Of a stretch of DNA of 64,000 bases, positions 55,816 to 64,000 are shown in pieces (the first letter of the stretch is position 1; each line of letters begins with the position of its first letter). Below the pieces are notes generated by a model. It made no database searches. It was given only the letters and a program-made list of their open reading frames with translations, and was not told where the DNA came from. The stretch is taken from NCBI GenBank assembly GCA_025345505.1, contig JANVCC010000152.1, positions 3,449,286 to 3,513,285 on the forward strand, given 5' to 3'. Position numbers and translations under genes: made by a program. Origin of the DNA: Todiramphus chloris collaris. Its lineage: Eukaryota > Chordata > Aves > Coraciiformes > Alcedinidae.

Positions 55816-56538
55816 TGTAAGAGCTTGGCTATTGTATGCCTCAAACCTTGGGTGGTGATAAGGTCTGGAAAGACCTGTCTGGAAGGGAGAGATGTTGATT
55901 GCTTCTAATGTCTCTGTGCCCCCCCTTTGGCTCCTTGCAGATATGCCTTAACAAAAGGAAGAGATAGGTTCTGCATAGGTGGGACTCTGTCTTTTCTTTA
56001 GTTAAGTGCTCCTGCTGACTACCATGGGGGAGGTGGATGGCAGGCACCGCACTACTTCCAGCTCATGGAGTTCATGCAACTCAGCGCCAGTTCCTGTGGA
56101 AGTTGGGAATGCCACCCAGATACCTCAAGGGGATAAAAGGGACAGAAAAATATTGATTGGTGTGCACCCACCACCGAAGAACTGAAGACTTGGATTGATC
56201 GAGTGAGACGTCGCTGGATCCACGGGTGGTGAGAACCTTTTCTCTTTATCTTTCTCTTTCTTACTCACTCCCCCTCTCTTTTCCTCTTTTCTAATAACTC
56301 TTTCTTCCTCTTCCTCAAAATTTAGTCGCACCGTAAAATAATTGCCTACAAAGATTAACTCTTTTATCCGTACTGTTTGTTGATTGTTCTGTTAGGGAGA
56401 GCTAATAAACTGTCTTGTTATTGTTCCTCGGAGTCACTGTTGCAACTCTGCCGCCCCGGCTGCCCTGCCATGAAGGGCCAGCTTCTTTCGGGGAATCACA
56501 AAGATTCACCTCCGTCGTCCACTGAGTGGGACGAGACA
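55816..56538 (+). mobile_element. Probable solo LTR of a second endogenous retrovirus family
   Basis: The composition changes abruptly to a more GC-rich segment with LTR architecture: a TATA-like GGATAAAAGG at 56131-56140, then a T/C-rich leader, then AATAAA at 56404-56409 followed by a short GC-rich tail. The best boundaries I can find are TGTAAGAG at 55816 and GACGAGACA ending at 56538. They are flanked by AATGC and AATAC, a 5-bp duplication with one mismatch. Those boundaries are tentative. It shares no obvious sequence with the three-copy family, and no coding region is attached. Confidence 0.6.
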
Positions 56539-57283
56539 AATACCACTGTTTAATCCAGCAATATCACGCTGGTAAAATAATGCTTTTTCAATTTTTATAC
56601 AAATATTCTCCGAGCAGAAATTGATGCTGCCTCTGCAGAAGCACAACTTTTTTGCATTGCACAAAGACAAAAAACCTTGGCTCCTTCTAAAACAGAAGTA
56701 TTCTTGCTCAGTACAGATGAAATGCATTGTCACAGGAATAGCACAAAACTTACTTTGTGGATACAAATCAGACTTTTATGTGGTACTTTCACTGACAGTG
56801 AGTAAGGTGAATTTAATGTTTTAAGAACAATTCTGTGCCCTACAATAACAATGCAAATATACCTACTTTAATTATGCAACATTTCCATCAGGTTGTCTTA
56901 TAAAATAAGGTATCCAACAAACATAAACAACTTAAATGCTTTCTATATGAAAAGAGTAGCATGAAACTTGTATTTGTACTTCTTCCCTTTCTTTCCAAGT
57001 TGTTATCACCACATATATTTACACATTAAAATGCTCCTAGCAAACACCAAAAGAATGTTTGTTTCTGCTTACTCTCCCCGTCTTACAACAGGTCTCAGCA
57101 GGAGCTTCAGATCAGAAGCAAGCACTTGCTATTTGCTGGATAAAGCAAGTATGTACATATTTATGTAAGATATACAGATATAACTTAAACATTTGCAGAA
57201 GTTTAGAGCTACACTGAAAGCAGTCTTGCGATTATGTTATTTTTATCCTTAAACTCCCTTTAAAAAGCATTTGTATGGATCAC
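56539..57283. other. Short intergenic stretch, no gene seen
   Basis: AT-rich spacer of about 740 bases between two LTRs. It holds no recognised repeat and no frame with a known motif. Confidence 0.55.
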
Positions 57284-57804
57284 TGTCACAGTTTAGGTTC
57301 AGGGCAGCCCCTTAGACCGGTAACAGACACTTTCTGTAACCCCCCTCCCTCCCCACAGGGGAAGAGAAAGGGAATAAGAGAAAGAGACTTACTGGTTAGA
57401 AAAGGATTCTAGAACGGCTTTAATGAAAATTATAATAATAAAATGGAATATATACTAATAGATACTAAAACAAGTACGAGAAACAGCGCCCCCTGATGGC
57501 AATTACATCACCACTGCCACTGATCCTGTGGAGCAGGCACTGGGTAAGTCCCAGACTGGCCCTAGCAGCAGGTGAAGCCTTTCATTTTCTGCACCCCCCA
57601 ACGTGGTACACAGGATCCAGCAGAGGCCTTGGTCTGCACACCAATCCTTGGTACTGACTCTAAACATGGGGTGTTATCACTGCTAGCAGCAGACACAGCC
57701 TGTGAAAACAGGCTGCTAACTTCAGGCAGTGCAGTTAGTTAGAACTGAGCTGAGAAGTAAAATCACTGAATAGAATTAGTTCTGTTCTCAGTGAAACCAG
57801 GACA
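57284..57804 (-). mobile_element. Solo LTR, same family, internally deleted (copy C)
   Basis: A 521-bp copy in the minus orientation. Left end TGTCACAG, right end CCAGGACA, with perfect 5-bp duplications ATCAC (57279-57283 and 57805-57809). Both ends match copies A and B. The middle, from near 57572, jumps directly from the CAGCAG word to the GAAGCCTTTCA word, losing about 288 bases of U3-side sequence relative to copy B. It contains a strong CTCF-like motif and lies about 1.2 kb before exon 1 of CHORDC1. Confidence 0.93.
57484..57502 (+). promoter_or_regulatory. Strong CTCF-like motif inside LTR copy C
   Basis: The 19 bases CAGCGCCCCCTGATGGCAA match 16 of 19 positions of the extended CTCF consensus, written TAGCGCCCCCTGGTGGCCA. 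They match 12 of 13 core positions. At the matching place copy B reads CCAACCCCCCTGATGGTAA, a weaker match, and copy A reads nearly the same. Binding is an inference. Confidence 0.5.
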
Positions 57805-58309
57805 ATCACTTTCTCTACTCATTCTATGCACTATATATATACACAAATACCTAGGCATTTCTATTTGAAAAACTGTGCCATAGATGTTTAATTAAAATAA
57901 ATCAACTTGTATTTGCCTGCAGAAATGTAGATAGCTGTAATTATGACATACAACCTACTACAATATATCGAAGAAGCTGGCACCCTATAGAGGACACTTA
58001 AATTGTTCAGGTGACAGGAGCATTCCAGGTAACTTTCAGGGAACCGAGAGAACAATAAAAAAAATTCATAGTAATTTCTTATCTTTCATATTCTAATGTA
58101 GTACCTTTGTTTCTAGGACAATGACACAAGCCTTTCATAAACACACAGAAGTATTTTTTTAAATTAAACTCGTATCATAGACTTTTAGGAAGGCAGCATT
58201 CTATTTCCTCGTGGTAGTCTTAGTGCAAAGCCAAATATCTTTGAAGTGACTCAGAGAAGTGACACTCTCAAGGGAAAAAAAAAAAAAAAAAAAAGTAGGT
58301 TAGAAACCC
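57805..58309. other. Upstream flank of CHORDC1 CpG island
   Basis: AT-rich sequence between LTR copy C and the CpG island. It ends in a 20-base A run (58275-58294). No upstream exon is seen. Confidence 0.55.
58275..58294. repeat. Poly-A tract (20)
   Basis: A pure A run at the left border of the CpG island. There is no retrocopy body to its left, so it is not a clear retroposon tail. Confidence 0.9.
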
Positions 58310-58702
58310 GGCAGAAGCTGGGCATTCCACCCCTCCTCTGCAGCCCAACCCCAGCCCCGGTGGCGGGCAAGGTGCCCACCTGCTCCTGGCAGCCTCAGGC
58401 CACAGAGGCACACGGCCGCCCAAAGCCGCTTCCAGAGCCAGGCAAGCTGTGCCCGGCCTTCCTCCGCAACCCGCAGGCCCGCCCGCCAGACGGGGCCGTG
58501 AGGAGGCCGCCCCGGCGCCGGTCGGCCCTGGGGATGGGGAAGCACCACGGGAGACCGACGACAATCCACCTCCTGCTGCTGCAGCGGAAGGGTTTTCCAG
58601 GATATTTCAGCCCGGCGCCAGCCTTGCCGAGAGCAACAAAGCCACAGGGGAACAGCAGCCCCGAGCTTTACGCGGCACCAGCCCTTCGCCACCCGCCTCA
58701 CT

Positions 58703-58713
58703 ACGCATGCGCC
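58703..58713. promoter_or_regulatory. NRF1-like site
   Basis: ACGCATGCGCC is close to the palindromic NRF1 consensus YGCGCAYGCGCR. It lies in the CpG island upstream of exon 1. Confidence 0.5.
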
Positions 58714-58748
58714 CCGCGACACGACCGCTTCCCCGCCGCCCCTCACCG

Positions 58749-58760
58749 TGCGCAGGCGCG
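58749..58760. promoter_or_regulatory. NRF1-like site
   Basis: TGCGCAGGCGCG matches YGCGCAYGCGCR at 11 of 12 positions. It lies about 36 bases after the first NRF1-like site. The pair suggests control by nuclear respiratory factor 1, by inference from the motif only. Confidence 0.55.
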
Positions 58761-58861
58761 TAGCGGCGTCCTGCGACTCGGCGCGTTTCTCTTTCCTCCT
58801 CCACCGGCACCGGCTGCCGTGTCTGCGCAGCCGCGGTTGCTTGCCTGCTCTCCCCTTCCCC

Positions 58862-58886
58862 CGAAGCTTCGTGAAGATTCCGGAAG
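58862..58886. promoter_or_regulatory. Heat-shock element, five perfect contiguous pentamers
   Basis: Alternating nGAAn and nTTCn units run without a gap. GAA lies at 58863-58865, 58873-58875 and 58883-58885, and TTC at 58868-58870 and 58878-58880. A sixth unit (58887-58891) has TTC replaced by CTC. Three such units suffice for an HSF1 trimer, so this is an unusually strong site. It lies about 150 bases before the CHORDC1 start codon. CHORDC1 is a known HSP90 partner reported to respond to HSF1, which supports the reading. Confidence 0.88.
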
Positions 58887-58920
58887 GCTCCGGGTAGCTC
58901 TTTCCGCTGAGGGAGCTGGT

Positions 58921-58946
58921 CCGCCCCCCGCCCCCCGCCCCGTCCC
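58921..58946. promoter_or_regulatory. GC boxes / G-quadruplex-capable C-run cluster
   Basis: The plus strand has C runs of 6, 6, 4 and 3 separated by one or two bases. These are overlapping Sp/KLF-type GC boxes in reverse orientation. The complementary strand has four G runs with short loops and could form a G-quadruplex. It lies between the heat-shock element and the start codon, in the core promoter or 5' UTR. Confidence 0.7.
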
Positions 58947-59035
58947 TGTCCGGCTTCCGGCTGCTGCCTCCTGGTCCGCCGAGCTCCGCTCTCCCGAGCG
59001 GTGAGGCAGGAAGTGCCGTGGGGCTCTCCTCCGCC

Positions 59036-59099
59036 ATGTCGTTGCTCTGCTATAACCGGGGCTGCGGCCAGCGCTTCGATCCCGAAACCAATACGGAGG
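59036..59099 (+). CDS. CHORDC1: CHORDC1 exon 1 (coding part): start of first CHORD domain
   Basis: CHORDC1 (CHP-1, morgana) is a cytosolic co-chaperone that binds HSP90. The family has two zinc-binding CHORD domains and a C-terminal CS domain, and is also linked to ROCK and centrosome control. This exon encodes the N-terminus, MSLLCYNRGCGQRFDPE and four further residues, with the first zinc-ligand cysteines at residues 5 and 10. The ATG at 59036 has G at -3, and the protein begins at the family's usual start. The donor follows G at 59099 (GTAAG from 59100), leaving phase 1. The split codon joins exon 2 to give Asp. About 21 residues are encoded here. The rest of the roughly 330-residue family length lies in exon 2 and beyond the window. 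Residue 2 is Ser, whereas I recall Ala in mammals. Confidence 0.97.
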
Positions 59100-62000
59100 G
59101 TAAGAGTGGCGGGGAACGGCGGTGGAGGGGGAAGAGTGCTGCGGGTTGCTTCGCTCATTCCCACCCCCCTTCTCTCAGCTTTCCTTTGGGGACAGCCTCT
59201 CTGAGGGGGTTACCAGGAGTCTGCAAGAGAGGTCTGAGGGGTGATCTGAGGCGCCCGGCGTGCCCGCCACGCTCTGTGTCCGCCCCAGAGGCTGCAGCCG
59301 CCTCGGCAGTGCGGAGCTGTCACACAGGCCTGACGGGTGGGGAAAGCGCTGGCCTGAGGGGGCCGCTTGTGTGTCCCTCTCGCCTTCACCTGTCACTTAC
59401 TTCAAGGTGCTGATCCAGGCTCGCTTCTCCCCGGGGAAACTCGTGTTTTCTTGTGGTGCTTTCCATCGCTTTGGGGGTGGAGGGGTCGTCCGGGGTGCTG
59501 AAGCCATGCTGTGGCTGCTCCGGTGCGGGCTTTATGGAGGCTGGACAGCAAAACCCGTCCAGCCTGGAAGTTGTTCCCTTAATGCGTAGGTGCGGGCAGG
59601 TGGTGAGGCTGATTCTAAGGTACTTTCACAATCAGGAAACTGTTCATGGCAATAAGAAGCAGTTCTGTATGTTACTGTTACCCAAGTAGAAACTGGAGAT
59701 CAGACGCTTTTATTTTGAGACTTTCTGTATACACAGCAATAGTATGTGGACTTACAGCAGGTAATAAAATGTATCTTAACGATCATAGAATTCTAAAGCA
59801 AGCTAAAGGTTGGAAGGGACTTTTTGAAAGGTTATCTAGCCCAATACATATATGTCTGCTTTGCTAAGTACTTCCTCTATGGGAATCCAGTACCTGGTAG
59901 AACATCTTTGAAGCACTGTCACTTCAGGTTTCATAATTCTACAGAGGCTGCAAAAGGGTGATCCAAGTTTTCAGTAGGTTTGCCTTCAGGTGGTTTGCAG
60001 AGTAACTCTGTTAGCTGAATTTCTAGAATGGCTTGTTTGTATTCGCTTAATTTTTAGTGACCCACAAGATTAGAAGTAGTCTAGCATGTTTTAGCATGTG
60101 CATATTCTGTGACTAAGAACCATGGTATAAAGTGTGTTTACTTTCCTGAGCTAAGTATTTCCAAAGAGAGGGACAACATTTTGAGTAAGACTTGCTAATG
60201 TTAGTAACAGCAGAATCAGGCACAGTTGTGTAATGCTTCTAGTTAGTGATTTCTTCTACCACCATCCCTTGTGCCCCATTGCCCCAGAAGATAGATCAAA
60301 TAGGGGTTTATACTAAAAAGTCTCATTGAGGCTTCATGACCTATACTTATTTTTAAAATAACAGTTCTTTAGCATGTGTTCCTGTGTTTGTGATCAAACT
60401 GTATTAGACTCGATCTGTTTGGCGTGGTCCTGTGCTATGTGGTGCTTAGATGGAGGACAACAACTTCTTGAGATGAAATTTGTTTCAGTAAGTGACTGGA
60501 ACTCTTACTGGAATTACCGTGTCCTGGACTATGCCGTTCTAAAGGTGAATGTAGTTGCTCACAGACAACTTCAGAAAACCAAGTTTGACAATTTCTGTGG
60601 AAGTAGAATGATTATAACTTTTGGCATCCCTAAATTTCATCAAAGTCAGTGGAATGGCTACTACTTAGGCATAAAAGTCCACATTTAGTTGTATACGGCT
60701 GTTGAGTTCAAATGCTTGTTTGTGTTTCAGAACACAGATGTACCTCAAAAATACTGTATTAAATACCAAAATATTTATTCCTTTCACAAGTTTTGCATTA
60801 ACATAATCTAATAGTTAAGCTTATGATAAATGTGTTATTAGGAAGTTTTCTTAAACAAAAATAGGTAGAAAAGAATGCCTTCTAGACAATTTTGAAATTA
60901 TTTTTTTTTTTTTAACTTTGTTTTTTTCTTTTAACATTCAGTCTGCTGTATATTCCCACAGTGATAACTGATGTAAGAGGCCATTAGTCCTGTCTTCAGA
61001 ATCCAATGGCTGAAATAATATACACATGTATTTTCTGTAGAAATTTTTATTGTTTCAAAAAAAATGAGCAAGTGGCAACTGGCTGACACGAAGGACTGTC
61101 TGCCTCTTAGAGATGCAGGGAAAACAGCCTGAGGGAAAGCATTAAAGTTATGTCTACACAGTTGTGACTGGGCAACCAGTTATGAATTCATCTGTGGCAT
61201 GCCTGGCAAGGTACAAATTTCACATGCATTTTAAATATGTTAACTACTAGTTAATTGACACTGTTAAAGACTTGTACAGCTTCTGACAGAGAGGGTAGAA
61301 CTTGACTTCAAAAGTGGAAATAGATTTGTAAGTTTTTATTTATTTAAGTCAGTGAGTGACCATATGAACATTTTTTATTAATTCCAAGGCCAGGTCAAAT
61401 TTTGTCACTGAAACTGTGGTATGAGGTAATGCATGCACAGTTTTGCACGGGTTTGAAAGTAGTGATGTTTGATGACTGTTGCAAAGGTGGTGTGCAAAAC
61501 CTAACTGCAGCTGTATATATGTGATTGTCTTGATGTCTACACTGTACTGGAACAGTTTTTTTGTTTGTTTTTGTTTAGGCTATAATTTGGACCATACTTG
61601 ATGGGGTTTAATTTGGTCCATTGCCAGAACAGAAGTACATACTCTTTTGTGTTTGTTTATTCCTTTTTCCCTTTAGATCAAACTTAGTGATGTTGCACCT
61701 GCAGGATAAATGTGATCACAGACCTGATGAAAACTTACTTTATGTATTTCTGGGGTGATGTGAGTTGCAAGAAATGACAGCTTAGATTTTTGAAGTCTGT
61801 ATGCCCAGAGTCAGTTTTCTTTAACCTTAACTGATCCCCACCATCAAACTCTTGTTTCTATAAAGTGTACCTCCTGCTCCTCTTCCTTCCCCATGGCTTT
61901 TTGTTTGTCAGGCTGAGCCTTTCTTTTCCCTTGCCATACTGTGTCCTGTTTTCTATGTTGGTTTTTTTTCCCCAACACTGTGAGAAATGGAGCAGAATTA

Positions 62001-62407
62001 GCTTCCTAGCTCCAGCAACCACTTGAACTTAATTCAGCACCTTGAGGAAGCTGATGCCTTCATCATGTGTAACAACCTTGCATTGCTTTGGGGCTGTAAA
62101 GCATAGCTTGGGAATTATTGGAGTATTTCCACAGGATAGCAGGTTGGTTTGCCAGTTGTACAGAGACAGATACTACATTTCATCATCAGGAGTTCAACAG
62201 TATTTAATTGTAAATACCTCTAAGTTTGGGTGACCCATACCATTTTCTGTATTGATATTGAACAAAAAGTCTCATAAAATGCTATAATTAATGTCTGGAA
62301 TCTGAACTCAGACAAGTTAAAAATAGTGAATTTTTTTCTAGGTTTGTGGTAATATGAATGAAGATTCTTGTTATGCCTGAATATTAATAATAGTAATTTT
62401 CTTCTAG
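59100..62407 (+). other. CHORDC1: CHORDC1 intron 1
   Basis: A GT-AG intron of 3308 bases. The donor is GTAAGAG. The acceptor is TTTTCTTCTAG, with an A/T-rich branch region just before it. The first 400 bases are still CpG-rich. It contains a CR1 fragment (59781-59870) and a T run near 60901-60913. Frames such as 60374-60688 have no recognisable domain. Confidence 0.92.
59781..59870 (-). mobile_element. CR1 LINE 3'-tail fragment in CHORDC1 intron 1
   Basis: GATCATAGAATTCTAAAG (decayed terminal octamers) is followed by GGTTGGAAGGGACTTTTTGAA and TTATCTAGCCCAATA, the CR1 tail on the minus strand. It is antisense to CHORDC1. Confidence 0.85.
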
Positions 62408-62457
62408 ATTCATGCACATATCATCCAGGTGTGCCAGTCTTTCATGATGCTCTAAAA
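62408..62457 (+). CDS. CHORDC1: CHORDC1 exon 2: continuation of first CHORD domain
   Basis: The 50-base exon starts after TTCTAG. With the G carried over from exon 1 it encodes DSCTYHPGVPVFHDALK, the conserved central block of CHORD domain I, with the Cys and His zinc ligands in CTYHP. It ends in phase 0 before GTAAGT. The frame and phase agree exactly with exon 1. The expected next block of the domain (a GWSCC-type run) is not found in the rest of the window, so exon 3 lies beyond 64000. No frameshift or stop is present. Confidence 0.97.
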
Positions 62458-64000
62458 GTAAGTATGCCACTTTTCTTTTGTCTTTTTGTCTATTTTCTTT
62501 TTGTCTATTTTTTTCATATATGGAAAACAGTATACGTGTATTTTCTTTTTAATTCTAAGTCTTTAAGTGTTGTAGAAACTGGTGTTCAGTCTGTCATGTT
62601 TGAACAACTCCATGAAATTTGAAAAGCATTCTTACTCAGACCTGAGGAAGAAATTTAAAAACTATACTCACATGATCTAAATGCCATGCAAGTCTCTATG
62701 ACACAGGTTTCCTTTTGATTGACTTTAGGTGTCTCAAGGGTTTAATTAAGTCCTCTGAACAGGTCTGTGGAGGCATTGAGAAGTGTCATACTCTTTCAGT
62801 TAATTAACCTGCTTGGAATTCTAACCAGCTGCTTGTGGTCCTAAGTGGCTAGAGCACTAATGTGTGTGTGACATTTGCCTACTGTAAAAAATAATTGTAT
62901 TTTGTCAATCAGCCAAAAGAGAATGTTGGTTAAGTTGGGGCTGGTCACTCATGCCTCTGATGCAGCTGTACAGGATTCCTGGGCTACATCGTCAGTAGTG
63001 AATTAAATATACTTGTGACTGGTTTCCAGTGCTTAGGCCAAAATTGCATAGCCCATATTTGTTATATTAAACTGTTTTACTACTTCAGGATCTACTGGAT
63101 GTATCCAAAGTGTCTACAGGGAATTATTTGAGCTAGAACTGCCAAAACAGTTCTGGAAGTCATTCTAACAATTTAATTGTATATGGTCGGAAACCCAGTG
63201 TCCAGAAATGGAGCCTGACACTGTTTATTGTATTAATACAGATACAGCCTAAGTGACTTTTCATAGGACACCAAAGTACTATTTTAACCGAGCTTTGGGG
63301 CAAGCATTTTTTCTTGGTATTTCAGAAGGGCTTTTACTGGTAGTGCATCTCATCCCTGTCCCATAATGTGGTGTCTTATACGTATGTTTGTGTGTATGTG
63401 CTGGGTAGAGTGTTTTCTGTCAGCTATTGCTCATATTGTGGTACGTATGCAATCGTGTCCCTCTGGCAAACTGCCACAGATGCTCTTAGATCAAATACAA
63501 TATAGTTATTTAGACTATGGCAATTTTTTTTAAACAAAATTCGAATTGTACTCATAAAACAGTACATAAAACTTCTACCTAAGTTTAAAGACAGAAATTA
63601 AAAGTTACCTTAAAAGCTTGTGTTTACTTCCTCTTACGTATGCACCATTTTCAGAAGAAGTACTACTTTCCTCCCTCTCCTAATCCTATCTCTTGGCCTA
63701 ATTTATCATAATTTTGTACGAGTAGTTTTCTCCCTGCTATGAATTCTAGATAATCAAGGCAGGAAGGGTGAACGTTTTGTGTCCTCAACTGTGGAAATAG
63801 TTAATATTTTGAGGATATTTTAGAACCACATACCTAAACCCCATTGTGTGGCACTGCTTAAGCTCTCAAAGCAGTGGTGTATTTCTTAGTCTGCCTGTTA
63901 GCCTTAAAATTCTTATTACATGCTTATTACATATTGCTTTCATTTAGTTGTGGGTTTTTCTTTTACTTTTTTTTCACACTTTTTTTTTTTTTTTTTTTTC
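62458..64000 (+). other. CHORDC1: CHORDC1 intron 2 (5' part, runs off the window)
   Basis: It begins with a consensus GTAAGT donor. An imperfect TTTTGTCTATTTTC tandem occupies about 62476-62515. There is no further coding exon. It closes in a 20-base T run (63980-63999). No recognised transposon is seen. Confidence 0.8.
63980..63999. repeat. Poly-T tract (20)
   Basis: A homopolymer T run at the right edge. It may be the pyrimidine tract before a downstream exon or a simple repeat. The window ends too soon to tell. Confidence 0.9.

Larger units (their letters stand above)
58310..59480. promoter_or_regulatory. CHORDC1: CpG-island promoter of CHORDC1
   Basis: Composition shifts sharply from AT-rich to GC-rich with frequent CpG at about 58310, and it decays within intron 1 by about 59480. 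No TATA box precedes the start codon. The region carries NRF1-like words, GC boxes and a heat-shock element (listed separately), an arrangement typical of a housekeeping, stress-inducible promoter. Transcription probably starts between about 58890 and 59020, but the sequence cannot fix it. Long frames on both strands here (for example 58246-59004 plus and 58300-59037 minus) are proline-, arginine- and glycine-rich products of GC content and not genes. Confidence 0.9.

Noticed and set aside
58275..58294. A 20-base A run as the tail of a processed pseudogene
   Set aside because: No retrocopy body or target duplication is visible to its left.
58246..59037. Overlapping frames of 252 codons (plus) and 245 codons (minus)
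   Set aside because: They lie over the CpG island and have proline-, arginine- and alanine-rich composition set by GC content. No domain is seen, and the plus frame includes a poly-lysine start made by the A run.
59018..59413. Reading CHORDC1 exon 1 as a 131-codon intronless gene
   Set aside because: It starts at a GTG and reads through the consensus GTAAG donor at 59100 into intron. The true start is the ATG at 59036, and exon 2 continues the protein in phase.
1..64000. CRISPR arrays, operons, phage or tRNA genes
   Set aside because: The window is animal nuclear DNA. I saw no regularly spaced direct repeats and no tRNA-like A and B boxes that I could support.

Overview
This window is vertebrate nuclear DNA from a bird. 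The evidence for a bird is seven CR1 LINE fragments (the dominant avian retroposon), many with the CR1 3'-terminal octamer repeat, together with avian-type solo LTRs and no mammalian SINEs. It contains no prokaryotic-style operon, CRISPR array, plasmid or phage. The LTR family hints at a neoavian or songbird lineage, but I cannot name a species.

Layout. From 1 to about 58.3 kb I see no gene I can support. This is AT-rich intergenic DNA holding CR1 fragments (1-372, 3048-3571, 12640-12775, 24678-25195, 38929-39325, 41782-41955), older CR1/L3-like scraps (about 5480-5650 and 25660-25740), simple repeats, and a cluster of solo LTRs close to the gene. Three LTRs of one family (46104-46905, 54535-55343, 57284-57804) each have perfect but different 5-bp target-site duplications, so they are independent insertions whose internal viral regions were lost by recombination. 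A fourth, unrelated LTR-like element lies at about 55816-56538. The long gene-poor stretch next to CHORDC1 agrees with the large desert upstream of CHORDC1 in other vertebrates.

From about 58.3 kb a CpG island marks the promoter and first exon of CHORDC1 (CHP-1/morgana, a CHORD- and CS-domain HSP90 co-chaperone) on the + strand. Exon 1 coding is 59036-59099 and exon 2 coding is 62408-62457. They join in phase to give the start of the first CHORD zinc-binding domain. The rest of the gene lies beyond the right edge, and the window ends in a pyrimidine tract inside intron 2.

The most interesting signals are regulatory. A run of five contiguous perfect heat-shock pentamers (58862-58886) lies about 150 bp before the CHORDC1 start codon, which fits HSF1 control of an HSP90 co-chaperone. 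A strong CTCF-like motif (57484-57502) sits inside the shortened LTR about 1.5 kb upstream of that start codon, and the two full-length sister LTRs have a weaker version of it. The longer open frames upstream of the gene are CR1, LTR antisense or chance frames, and the long frames at 58.2-59.2 kb come from the CpG island. I found no previously undescribed protein-coding system.
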